64,000 nt of DNA from Halonatronomonas betaini (GTDB lineage Bacteria > Bacillota > Halanaerobiia > Halanaerobiales > Halarsenatibacteraceae), in assembly GCF_015666175.1 (NCBI RefSeq), contig NZ_JADPIE010000002.1, positions 62,001 to 126,000 on the forward strand, given 5' to 3'. Each line of letters begins with the position of its first letter. Position 1 is the first letter of the stretch. Made by a program: the position numbers and the translations under genes. Positions 15,823-24,642 of this stretch are shown here, in pieces. Below the pieces are notes generated by a model, which was not told the DNA's origin, searched no databases, and was given only the letters and a program-made list of their open reading frames with translations.

Positions 15823-17391
15823 TTATTCTGCAGAATTTTCATTGAAATCTGCTGGTTCTCCCTGCCACAATAACCAGGGATAAGTTTCATTTTCTTCAAT
15901 TGCCCAAACATCAATAAAATCCCAATTCTTAAAATTAGTTTCTTTATTCATTTCAGAGGAATATTTACCTACCACATTACCGTTAGCATCACCTTCCGGT
16001 TCTCCCACTCCATTAAGTTGATCATTTATTGATTTATCCCAAAAACAGTATTCTATAGTTCCGCTGTAAAAATTGCCAATAAAGCCTCCAATATTGTTTG
16101 CCTTGCCACTAACATAACCAGTACTATAACTCATAAATATTTCTCCCCTATTATTAGTTCCTACCAAACCTCCTATATTTTCACACTCACCTTCAACTCT
16201 ACTTGTACTGTATGAATTGATGATCTCAGCATTCCAATTATCTCCTACTAACCCCCCAGCTCTACCACTATGATAATTTTCACTGGATTTTTGTTCAACC
16301 AAACCTGTACTAAAAGACTTATCTATTTTGCCTGCGTTTCTTCCAACTAATCCACCTACCGAATCAATTGCCACAACTTTACTATGGCTATAAGAGTTAC
16401 TTATTATATTATTGTTTATGCCTACTAACCCCCCAACATAATATCTATAAGACTCTACACTCCCTTCAGTATAAGAATTAATTATTTCACCAGAGTTAAA
16501 CCCTGTTATACCACCTATTGAATGATTTTCGTTTCCACTTATATTTCCAATATAATAAGAGCTAATTATATTACCATCATTACGTCCTGTAATACCTCCA
16601 ACATAATCACCACTAACTTCAATATCTCCTGTAACATAAGAATTAACTATTTCACCATAATTACGCCCTGTTATGCCACCAATATATCTATTTCCTGATA
16701 TATTAACGTCCTGTAATCCAAGATTAAAGATCATTGACTCTTCACTTATGCGATTAAATAACCCTAAGTAGTTTTCATCAGTTTTATTAATTTTTAAATT
16801 AGTGATTATCTTATTATTGCCATCTAGAGATCCTGAAAATAGATTATCTTCATCTCCAATTGGTTCCCAATTATCAAAAGCAATCAAATCAATATTAGCT
16901 ATTAGTTTAAAATGCTTATCCAAATAGCTTCTAACTTTATTTAATTGTTCAGCTGTTTCTATAAGATATGGATTTTCTTTAGTACCAAAGCCACCTGCAA
17001 AATCTGAATTATATTCTAAAAAGACCACTTCAAATATAACCTTATTATTATTCTTGTCAACCTCTATTAAATTATTATAAACTGTATACTCTCCATCTGT
17101 AATATTATCATTATCAATAACTAGAGTTAATTCTGTGGTTCCTGATAAACCAGTGATATCTCCAGCCAAAGAATTATCTAGATAATAAAATTCATCTACA
17201 CCTGATTCTCCATCTGCTAGGACACTAAAAAATTCTGCATGATCTTCATTAACAACGCCTTTAATAATTAGAGATGCATTATATGTTTCTGGATTATCAA
17301 CGACCTGGCTGCCACTATCGCAAGCTGCAATACTTATTAAAGCAAAAATTAATACAATCATAAATAATAATATTTTTTTATTGGTATTCAT
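15823..17391 (-). CDS. GLUG-repeat surface lipoprotein 2
   Basis: A 522-aa lipoprotein with Cys24 in the lipobox (ISIAAC). An Ig-like or beta-sandwich segment (~35-125) precedes the GTKENPYLIETAEQL entry motif (~135-150), and GLUG units run from ~215 to ~460 (GGITGRNYGEI, GGLVGINNN, GGLVGTNNRGEI). The end (FKNWDFIDVWAIEENETYPWL) matches the end of the first lipoprotein at 6868-8724. A beta-helical adhesin-like surface protein is expected. It lies 48 bp behind the LRR lipoprotein and probably shares its transcript. Confidence 0.85.
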   Translation of the reverse strand: MNTNKKILLFMIVLIFALISIAACDSGSQVVDNPETYNASLIIKGVVNEDHAEFFSVLADGESGVDEFYYLDNSLAGDITGLSGTTELTLVIDNDNITDGEYTVYNNLIEVDKNNNKVIFEVVFLEYNSDFAGGFGTKENPYLIETAEQLNKVRSYLDKHFKLIANIDLIAFDNWEPIGDEDNLFSGSLDGNNKIITNLKINKTDENYLGLFNRISEESMIFNLGLQDVNISGNRYIGGITGRNYGEIVNSYVTGDIEVSGDYVGGITGRNDGNIISSYYIGNISGNENHSIGGITGFNSGEIINSYTEGSVESYRYYVGGLVGINNNIISNSYSHSKVVAIDSVGGLVGRNAGKIDKSFSTGLVEQKSSENYHSGRAGGLVGDNWNAEIINSYSTSRVEGECENIGGLVGTNNRGEIFMSYSTGYVSGKANNIGGFIGNFYSGTIEYCFWDKSINDQLNGVGEPEGDANGNVVGKYSSEMNKETNFKNWDFIDVWAIEENETYPWLLWQGEPADFNENSAE

Positions 17392-17439
17392 GAATTTACC
17401 CCCTTTTTTATTATTATATATTCAAAAGTAAAATTATAT

Positions 17440-19818
17440 TCAATCCTGGATAATCTGAATTCTAAAATCGGCCAGGCTTTCAGGTATAGGAGCTTTTAGA
17501 TTATTAACATAGTTCAATAGCATCTCTTTTTCAGTTTCCTGAGTGGTTGTTATAATAGTTATGTCATCACCTTCCACTAAATTATAATCATTAAAATTAA
17601 AAGAATTAAAAGTTATTGTATATAATTCAGAATCATAAACTGGTGAACCATCAGCTAAAGATACATCATCAATTTTATAAGCATCACCACTGCTATTTAG
17701 ATAAATATTATAAACCATTCCAGATACCTGCAGACGAATATCATTGAACTTTTGAGATTCTTCCAGTAATAATTCTTTTATTCTAGCCCCTTTCATTTCT
17801 CCTATAACTGCTTTACGATCATCAATAAATGATGAATACAAGCTTAATAGTTCATCTTCTGTCAAGCTACCAGCAGCAATTTCAACCCCTGATTCTACAA
17901 TTGTACTAGTTATTGTAGCTATATCTGCTGAAGTTTTTTCCCTGATGGCATCTGCTATTAAATTAGCTGCTGTATTAGAGCTAGCAAAACGATCTGCAAT
18001 GGTTGCACCACCTGTTAGTATAACTTCAGTTATAAATACTCCTGGTATTTGTTCAAGCTTAATAGTCACTGTTACTGTTTCTGCTGGCATCGTGAATGTA
18101 TACTTTTCACCTGCTATTTTTTCATTTGTTGTTATAAAACCATCGTTGATCTGAATCGATTTAAATTCTTTGCCTGACTCAATTTCTGAGATATTTACAG
18201 TTACTATTTCTCCTTCTGATGCTAATGTTTTGTTAACAGTTACATTGGCTGATCCATTCTGAACATCATTTATATTAATTTCATAAACTTTTGTCCAGCT
18301 TCCTTTTTGCTCACCTATATAAATACCTGCTCCTTGATTTTCATATATATTCCGAAAAACATTATTCTCTGGATCTCCAAACTCTCCAGTTAAAAGGCTT
18401 TTTCCTAAAGTTACATTTTCACCGATAATTATTTTTGTTAGCTGGTTTTCTCGAAAAACATAGTTATCAATCTCTACATCATTTGCTATTTTAAGCTCTT
18501 CTAACTGATTATAATAAAAAGCACTTTGTCCAACTTTAGCTAAGCTTTCAGGAATATCTAGACTTTTTAAATTATTATGATGAAAAGCCTGATCTCTAAC
18601 CTCTGTAATTTTGGTTGAAAATTCTAGACTACTAATTTGATTTTCTGGAAATGCTGCAGATTCAATTATTGTGACATTATTAAAGTCCTCAGCTGATATA
18701 GAAACAATATTATTTCCTCTAAATGCCCTTTCCCCAATTATTGTTATATGATCAGGCATAGCTATATTTGTAATTTTATTATTATAAAATATTCCAGCAG
18801 GTAAAGTTGTAATAGAAACAGGAAGCTTTGGAAGCTCTGTAAATTCATTATCTAAAAAAACATTAATACCCATTTCTGTAATTGTATCTGGAATTGTAAT
18901 AGAGTTTAGCTTATTGTAACTTAACGCCCCTTCATCTATAATCTTTAAACCTTCTGGAATTTCAAAACTCTCTAATTGATTTTGATAAAAAGCTCTGCGT
19001 TCAAAAGTTTTAGGCGTCCCCTCAAATACGACTTCTATAAGATTATTTCTGCGAAAACTCTCTTCTTCAATGATTTTAATGTTTTCTGGTATAATTAATT
19101 TTGTCAATTCATTATTTCTAAAGGCTTCTAAACCTATACTTTCCATTTCTCTAGAAAGTTTTAATGATTTAATCTCATTTAATCTAAATGACTGATAACC
19201 TATGCTTTTAATACTATCAGGTAGAATAAGAATTTTTATTTGATTATCTCTGAACGCTCTGTCTCCAATTATTTCTATACCATAGGGAATAGAGACTCCA
19301 GTAAGTTGTTTATTCATAAAAGCTTCATTTCCTATTTCAACCACCTTAATTCCATCAATAGTTGCAGGAATGACTACATCTAACCCACCTTCTGGATTAT
19401 AATCTATTATTGTTCCAGTGGAACTATCAAATGTAAAGTACTCTTCTGAAATAATTATGATCTGTTCCATATTAATGATGAAAGTTGTAGAATCTGAATC
19501 TATAGTTATGACTCCTTTATCTGCTAATTTATAATCTTCAGCAGTTACTGATAATGAATACTGGCCCTCTTCTACTGAATTAAATTTTGCTAACCCATTA
19601 ACATCTGTTATAGCTGTTTTATCCCCTAAACTAACTTCTGCTCCTGCAATGCTTTCTTCAGTGTGAGAGTCTATAACTGTTATATTAACCTCGTAATCAT
19701 TAACTAGAATTAAATCTGATGAATTAGAAGAAGATGATGAATCACAGGATGTTAGTATTAAAAGAATTGTTAAAGACAGCACGATAGTGAAAAGAACCTT
19801 TATACTTTTTGAAATCAT
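17440..19818 (-). CDS. BspA-type LRR lipoprotein with 5'-nucleotidase C-terminal-like domain
   Basis: A 792-aa lipoprotein. Lipobox Cys25 (ILTSC) and a Ser-rich linker are followed by a carboxypeptidase-regulatory-like domain (~38-112, AGAEVSLGDKTAITDVNGLA), then BspA/LRR_5 repeats (~125-490; units of the form IxxIGxxAFxxNxL) and a short beta domain (~510-595). The last part (~600-775) reads like a 5'-nucleotidase C-terminal domain: LIADAIREKTSADIA, then IRLQVSGM, then an ELYTITFNSFNFNDYNLVEG stretch. No metallophosphoesterase catalytic domain is present. It is a surface protein, perhaps nucleotide- or ligand-binding. The combination is unusual. Confidence 0.82.
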   Translation of the reverse strand: MISKSIKVLFTIVLSLTILLILTSCDSSSSSNSSDLILVNDYEVNITVIDSHTEESIAGAEVSLGDKTAITDVNGLAKFNSVEEGQYSLSVTAEDYKLADKGVITIDSDSTTFIINMEQIIIISEEYFTFDSSTGTIIDYNPEGGLDVVIPATIDGIKVVEIGNEAFMNKQLTGVSIPYGIEIIGDRAFRDNQIKILILPDSIKSIGYQSFRLNEIKSLKLSREMESIGLEAFRNNELTKLIIPENIKIIEEESFRRNNLIEVVFEGTPKTFERRAFYQNQLESFEIPEGLKIIDEGALSYNKLNSITIPDTITEMGINVFLDNEFTELPKLPVSITTLPAGIFYNNKITNIAMPDHITIIGERAFRGNNIVSISAEDFNNVTIIESAAFPENQISSLEFSTKITEVRDQAFHHNNLKSLDIPESLAKVGQSAFYYNQLEELKIANDVEIDNYVFRENQLTKIIIGENVTLGKSLLTGEFGDPENNVFRNIYENQGAGIYIGEQKGSWTKVYEININDVQNGSANVTVNKTLASEGEIVTVNISEIESGKEFKSIQINDGFITTNEKIAGEKYTFTMPAETVTVTIKLEQIPGVFITEVILTGGATIADRFASSNTAANLIADAIREKTSADIATITSTIVESGVEIAAGSLTEDELLSLYSSFIDDRKAVIGEMKGARIKELLLEESQKFNDIRLQVSGMVYNIYLNSSGDAYKIDDVSLADGSPVYDSELYTITFNSFNFNDYNLVEGDDITIITTTQETEKEMLLNYVNNLKAPIPESLADFRIQIIQD

Positions 19819-19943
19819 TTGGAACCCCTCCCCCGGTTATACTTTTAAAATATATTATTAAGCATAACATTGATGCCAGGGAATTAATATTACCCGTTCG
19901 GGTAATATTTAATATAAATTAATGGAATTCCATAGCTTAAAAC

Positions 19944-19987
19944 AAAAAAGACCAGATTGAGTTATTCTTTACTTAATCTGACCTTTT
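19944..19987 (-). terminator. Terminator of LuxR-type regulator gene
   Basis: A stem of about 17 bp with few mismatches (AAAAAGRYCAGATT / AATCTGACCTTTTT), A- and T-rich ends, 53 bp past the stop at 20040. Confidence 0.85.
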
Positions 19988-20039
19988 TAAGGTTTTAAAT
20001 ATTTAATTTAGATTTAGTTGATAAATATATACTATCAGG

Positions 20040-20807
20040 CTATTTTATCTGATGGAGTTTTGAAACCAGAGATACTTTATTGGATACATCGCATTTATTA
20101 TAAATGTTCTGGAGGTGTTTTTTAACTGTGTTCTTTGAAATAAAGAGACGATTGCTAATCTCCTTATTTGTCAAACCGGATTTTACTAATCGTGCTATTT
20201 CTATTTCTCTTGGGGTTAGTTCTAAGTTTTCAATTCGTTCTTTTTGTAGTTCTTTAAATGTTATGTTCCTGGTCATATTTTGATTATACTCTTTTAATAA
20301 ATATATATGATTACCTATACAGGTTGAGATTCTATTTAAAAATAATAAGTCAATTGTTTTAAAGTCTCTGCTTTTTTTGCTTCTAATTAATGTAAGGGTA
20401 GCTAGAAGTTGATTGTTATGATGAATATCTATTCCACAGAGATAAAAATAACTATTGGGTAATAAAAAATCATTGAAAAACTCTGTTTTGCGCCACTCAC
20501 GATAATCCATGATAAGACTACTTTTTGAGGCTTTCTTTTCATTAAAAAATCTTTTTTTGATTGTATCTTTTTTATAATAAAAATCATTATAATCATCTAC
20601 TGTTTTATCTGGAATATCTATTTTCTTGAAATCTACAACTTTATCATTATCATAGGACATAAAATGAGCAACATCATATGGAATATAGCCTCTAATTTCA
20701 TTTAAGATAGTATAGCCATATTCATCAAGGGTAGTTATGTAAGTTGTTTTAGTTAAAAATTCTACAACATACTGCCACATGTTGGCTCTTAATTTTGATT
20801 CAGTCAT
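20040..20807 (-). CDS. LuxR-family transcriptional regulator
   Basis: A 255-aa regulator. The C-terminal ~60 residues are a classic LuxR/GerE HTH (LTPREIEIARLVKSGLTNKE, ISKNTVKKHLQNIYNK). The N-terminal ~180 residues are GAF-like and may sense a small ligand. ATG 20807 is preferred because GAGGTG lies about 10 bases before it, while the longer frame's GTG is that site. It has its own terminator. It lies just upstream of the two surface-lipoprotein genes and next to oxidoreductase copy 2, so it might control them; no operator evidence supports this. Confidence 0.85.
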   Translation of the reverse strand: MTESKLRANMWQYVVEFLTKTTYITTLDEYGYTILNEIRGYIPYDVAHFMSYDNDKVVDFKKIDIPDKTVDDYNDFYYKKDTIKKRFFNEKKASKSSLIMDYREWRKTEFFNDFLLPNSYFYLCGIDIHHNNQLLATLTLIRSKKSRDFKTIDLLFLNRISTCIGNHIYLLKEYNQNMTRNITFKELQKERIENLELTPREIEIARLVKSGLTNKEISNRLFISKNTVKKHLQNIYNKCDVSNKVSLVSKLHQIK

Positions 20808-20923
20808 TATAAAATACACCTCAAAAAAGCAGATATTTATTTAACAAATATGTTTTAATACTATTATTATATATTATTCGACTATTTTAAACAAATTAGA
20901 TATATTAAATGTATATATAAAAA

Positions 20924-20968
20924 GCCTGCCTGGAAAGGGTTCTTAGCACTAAAATATCCAGGCAGACT
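20924..20968 (-). terminator. Terminator of oxidoreductase copy 2
   Basis: Hairpin GTCTGCCTGGATA / CCAGGCAGGC with T5 on the minus strand; duplicate of the hairpin at 13682-13720. Confidence 0.82.
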
Positions 20969-21033
20969 GTTGTTTATATTTAAATTTAAGGGAATATTAT
21001 ATTAGCTTAAAGGGCAAGTTTAATAAGATTATA

Positions 21034-22023
21034 TTAGTTTAGGTTGACAACGACTCGGCCCTTTGAGTCGCCGGCAAGCATTTTATCTATATAATCGCTA
21101 AGTTCGTCTAAGGTGATTTCTGTGCTTATTTCATCCAGGTGATCAGGTTTCCAGTCGCTGGCAAGCTTATGCCAGATATCTTCTCTAAGTTCTCTATTGA
21201 CCTGGACTGAATCTATTCCTAATAGGCTGACTCCTCTCAGGATAAATGGATAGACATTTATTGGCAGGTCAGCTGATGCTACATTGCCGCAGCAGGTGAT
21301 TGCTCCTGAGTATTTAGTTGATTTGATGGCTGTGGCAAGCATATTGCCGCCAACTGTATCGATAACGCCATCCCACTTTTCTTTAAGGAGCATCCGGCCG
21401 GAATCATCGTTAACTTCAGATCTGCTAATCACTTCTTTTACGCCAAGGTTCTGAAAGTATTCCTTTGCATCTGTCTTACCTGTAGCTGCTGTGACATTGT
21501 AATCTTCTCTGGCCAGAAAGCTGCAGGCAAAACTGCCAACTCCGCCTGAAGGTCCGGTAACCAAGATGTTTTTACCTGGAATGCCTGCTGATAGAAGTTT
21601 ATGGACAGAGAGTGCTCCGGTAAATCCTGCTGTTCCATAGATCATGCTCTCTTTCAAGGTTAAGTTTTCCGGGAGTTTTACAGCCCAGTCTGATGGGATT
21701 CTGATATATTCGCCAAATCCTCCGGCTGTATTCATGCCGAGGTCATAGCCTGTTACTATTACTTTATCTCCCTTCTGGAAATTATTGCTCTTATCTTCAA
21801 CAACTTCACCGGCGGCATCAATCCCTGGAGTATGGGGATATTCCTTTGTTACCCCTTTATTGCCGATTGCTGACAGGGCATCTTTATAGTTCAGAGATGA
21901 ATATTTAACTCTGATAAGCAGGTCGCCTTCAGGGAGTTCATTAATCTCTTTTTCGATAATATTTCTTTTATAGTCATTGTCGACTTCTTTTATTTCTAAA
22001 GCTTTAAATTTTTTATTATCCAA
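21034..22023 (-). CDS. YhdH/AcuI-type quinone oxidoreductase, copy 2 (intact)
   Basis: A 329-aa zinc-less MDR enzyme with the same motifs as 13802-14785 and a normal C-terminus (GRVVVNLN). About twenty residues differ between the copies, nearly all in the first 200. The start is TTG 22023, 8-9 bases after GGAGGTG. YhdH/AcuI proteins reduce enoyl compounds such as acryloyl-CoA with NADPH; the real substrate is unknown. The gene and its terminator were duplicated together. It is monocistronic, downstream-facing toward the LuxR gene. Confidence 0.9.
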   Translation of the reverse strand: MDNKKFKALEIKEVDNDYKRNIIEKEINELPEGDLLIRVKYSSLNYKDALSAIGNKGVTKEYPHTPGIDAAGEVVEDKSNNFQKGDKVIVTGYDLGMNTAGGFGEYIRIPSDWAVKLPENLTLKESMIYGTAGFTGALSVHKLLSAGIPGKNILVTGPSGGVGSFACSFLAREDYNVTAATGKTDAKEYFQNLGVKEVISRSEVNDDSGRMLLKEKWDGVIDTVGGNMLATAIKSTKYSGAITCCGNVASADLPINVYPFILRGVSLLGIDSVQVNRELREDIWHKLASDWKPDHLDEISTEITLDELSDYIDKMLAGDSKGRVVVNLN

Positions 22024-22179
22024 TATTAATGCACCTCCACTTTTGTATTTTACATCTATATTAATTTAAACATAGAATAATTTTCATTGCAACTGAGTCT
22101 TGTTAAGCTTTAATTTTTATGATAAAATAATTAAACAGATGTTCGATTGAGGTTTTATTATTCTCTGGAGGGGTTAGTT

Positions 22180-22632
22180 ATGAAACCTAGAACTATTAAT
22201 ATGGTTGGTACTGTTGATCATATGGATAAGGCTTTATCGACTAATGAGGAATGGGCTCAGGGAAATGAATTTTATTTTAAATGTAAAGATCACAAGGAGT
22301 ATTTTGATAGGTTGGTTGCTGAAACTGAGACTGCTCCTGGCTCCAGGGATCGGCTCTCTCTCTTTTATTTACTGGCCTCTCTTAAAAAGTTCAGGCAGGC
22401 ACCTGGTAAGTTTCTTTTCTTTAATGAACTCCGGCCTAATCCCCAGGCTTTCAGGGAGTTACTATCTCCCGGGGAGCAGGCTTTAGTCCAGCTGGCTTTT
22501 TATTTTTATACTGGCAGAGATCTTTTTGATATTGGTATCCTGGATATCTTTAATAATCTTGAGGGTGAAAATGTTCTGGTTGCAGTTGATGCTATTAAGA
22601 TGCGGTTTGAGATTGATGCTGAACTCTGGTGA
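22180..22632 (+). CDS. DUF6075-like protein
   Basis: A 150-aa soluble protein. The pattern F-K-x-K-D-H-x-x-Y-F, then RLSLFYLLA (~60), then a LVQLAFYFYTGRD stretch (~108) and VDAIKMRFEI at the end resembles the DUF6075 family of Firmicutes, whose role is unknown. ATG 22180 follows GGAGGGG; the ATG-like start 33 bases earlier lacks a site. It is divergent from oxidoreductase copy 2 and 92 bp ahead of the nucleoside transporter. Confidence 0.65.
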   Translation: MKPRTINMVGTVDHMDKALSTNEEWAQGNEFYFKCKDHKEYFDRLVAETETAPGSRDRLSLFYLLASLKKFRQAPGKFLFFNELRPNPQAFRELLSPGEQALVQLAFYFYTGRDLFDIGILDIFNNLEGENVLVAVDAIKMRFEIDAELW

Positions 22633-22724
22633 TTGATTAAATAATTCTTAACTGCTAAGGGATGTTTGGTTTGTAAATGCCTGAGTAATTATATATAATT
22701 TAATTAAATAAGGAGGCCTATAAA

Positions 22725-23951
22725 ATGGAAAGAATCATACCAATCTTTGGTCTGTTCGTATTCCTGGGTATAGCCTTTCTTTTATCTGAAAATAGAAGCG
22801 AAGTTAATATCAAGACTGTGATTGGAGGCATTCTGCTCCAGCTTGTTTTTGGTTTTCTGATTCTGATTGTTCCTCAGGGCAGGTTCTTATTTGAAATTCT
22901 AACTGAATTCGTTGCTACAATCCTGGATTTTGCTGCTGATGGTGCTGTATTTGTATTCGGTGAAGAACTTGTTCATGGTGTTGGTGGTGCTTTAGACGGT
23001 TATTTTGAGGAAGCCCCGTTTGCCTTTTATGTCCTCCCGACTATTATTTATTTCTCAGCTTTGATGTCACTTTTCTATTATCTTGGAATTATTCAAAAAG
23101 TAGTTAAGGTTATGGCATCTGTCATGAAAAAGGCTATGGATTTAAGTGGAGCCGAATCTCTGGCTGCAGCTGCTAATGTTTTTATTGGCCAGACTGAAGC
23201 TCCTCTGGTAATTAAAAAGTATTTACCGCAAATGACCCGCTCCGAGGTTATGGCTCTGATGACCGGTGGTATGGCTACAGTGGCCGGTGGTGTATTTGCT
23301 GCTTTTGTTGGTATGGGAATCGACCCTGGATATCTGCTGGCAGCCAGTATAATGTCGGCACCTGCATCTCTGGTTATGGCCAAAATTATGATTCCTGAAA
23401 TTGAAGAATCTACAACTGCAGGGACAGTAAAAGTTAATATAGAGCTTGAGCATGATAATGTTTTAGGTGTAGTTGCTGATGGTGCAAGTGAAGGATTAAA
23501 GCTGGCTTTAAATGTAGCTGCTATGTTGATTGCCTTTATGGCTATAATTGCTCTGATCAATCATGGGCTAGGATTTTTCGGTACCAGTCTTGAGGGAATT
23601 CTTGGCCTGCTCTTCTCGCCATTTGCTTATTTAATGGGAGTACCGATGGAAGAGGCAAGGGAAATTGGAAGTCTTTTAGGCCAGAAGATGGCTATAAATG
23701 AGTTTGTAGCCTATGCCAGCCTGACTGAGTTGATTGCTGAAGAGGCTATATCTCAACGTTCACAGGCGATAGCTACTTTTGCTCTCTGTGGATTTGCTAA
23801 TTTCGGCTCGATTGCTATTCAGATTGGTGGTATTGGTCCACTGGACCCTGATCGTAAGGGTATGATCGCTTCTTTAGGTGTTAGGGCTCTTATTGCTGGT
23901 ACTTTAGCCACTTATACAACTGCAACTATTGCAGGTCTATTTATCGGTTAG
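22725..23951 (+). CDS. Concentrative nucleoside transporter (CNT/NupC family)
   Basis: A 408-aa inner-membrane protein with about 9-10 hydrophobic segments. CNT hallmarks are present: a GQTEAPLV motif (~150) for substrate binding, MTGGMATVAGGVFAAFVGMG (~178), LGQKMAINEFVAY (~330) and a terminal FANFGSIAIQIGG-type stretch (~360). It imports nucleosides coupled to Na+ or H+. A GGAGG site precedes the ATG and a strong terminator follows. Confidence 0.92.
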   Translation: MERIIPIFGLFVFLGIAFLLSENRSEVNIKTVIGGILLQLVFGFLILIVPQGRFLFEILTEFVATILDFAADGAVFVFGEELVHGVGGALDGYFEEAPFAFYVLPTIIYFSALMSLFYYLGIIQKVVKVMASVMKKAMDLSGAESLAAAANVFIGQTEAPLVIKKYLPQMTRSEVMALMTGGMATVAGGVFAAFVGMGIDPGYLLAASIMSAPASLVMAKIMIPEIEESTTAGTVKVNIELEHDNVLGVVADGASEGLKLALNVAAMLIAFMAIIALINHGLGFFGTSLEGILGLLFSPFAYLMGVPMEEAREIGSLLGQKMAINEFVAYASLTELIAEEAISQRSQAIATFALCGFANFGSIAIQIGGIGPLDPDRKGMIASLGVRALIAGTLATYTTATIAGLFIG

Positions 23952-23980
23952 ATCTCTGGGTTAATTAAATATATAAGTTA

Positions 23981-24017
23981 ACCGCCCTGGATATAAGTTT
24001 CTGCCAGGGCGGTTTTA
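23981..24017. terminator. Terminator of nucleoside transporter gene
   Basis: Perfect ACCGCCCTGG / CCAGGGCGGT stem with T4, between two convergent genes; it may serve both. Confidence 0.9.
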
Positions 24018-24040
24018 TTATTAGTTTATATTAGAGACGA

Positions 24041-24604
24041 TCAATAAATATAAGGGATAAACCGATATGGGACCTGTTCTTTATATTCTAAATAATCCTG
24101 GCCGTATTTTTCATGGAGCCAGGGTTCTTCTGCAAAGACCAGGAGAATTAGAAGTATCATGTGAATTAATGTTAGAATTATCATTAAGACTGAATAGGTA
24201 AATAAAACTGCGCCTAGAAAGTGAATTATTATTCCTGTTGACTGGGGATTTCGACAGTATTTATATGGGCCAGTAGAACAGAACTCTCCTTTTACTCCAT
24301 AACTCTCTTTTATATTAAGTTCTATAATAGCCCAGATAGAAAAGCAGAACCCGATTATGAACAAAATTAAACCTACCCAGTTAATAATACTAAATTCAAT
24401 AAGGGGTATTGCAGTAAGTATTGCAAATACTACGGTTGCTATATAAAAAACATGCCAGATTGTTAACTCTATAATACCAAATAAACTTGCTTCAGTTATA
24501 GGCCAGAGGTTGATTTTTTGATTCTTTAAATCGATGATTATGCCTATAATTAATATAATACCGGATATTAGAGCAATATAAAAACTGATCTGGCTGATAT
24601 TCAT
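24041..24604 (-). CDS. Isoprenylcysteine/phospholipid methyltransferase-like membrane protein
   Basis: A 187-aa integral membrane protein with about five spans. The C-terminal half carries the ICMT/PEMT signature: TGPYKYCRNPQSTG (~133), then EEPWLHEKYGQDYLEYKEQVP (split, ~158-178), which binds S-adenosylmethionine in this family. The methyl acceptor is unknown. It is separated by 38 bp from the large GGDEF/HD-GYP gene upstream and may be cotranscribed with it. Confidence 0.75.
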   Translation of the reverse strand: MNISQISFYIALISGIILIIGIIIDLKNQKINLWPITEASLFGIIELTIWHVFYIATVVFAILTAIPLIEFSIINWVGLILFIIGFCFSIWAIIELNIKESYGVKGEFCSTGPYKYCRNPQSTGIIIHFLGAVLFTYSVLMIILTLIHMILLILLVFAEEPWLHEKYGQDYLEYKEQVPYRFIPYIY

Positions 24605-24642
24605 TTTAATCCCCCTGTATAATTTTCATATTTATGCTAAGC

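Noticed and set aside
22633-22724. Purine riboswitch before the nucleoside transporter
   Set aside because: The gap is only 92 bp and lacks the conserved junction and loop sequences of the purine aptamer.
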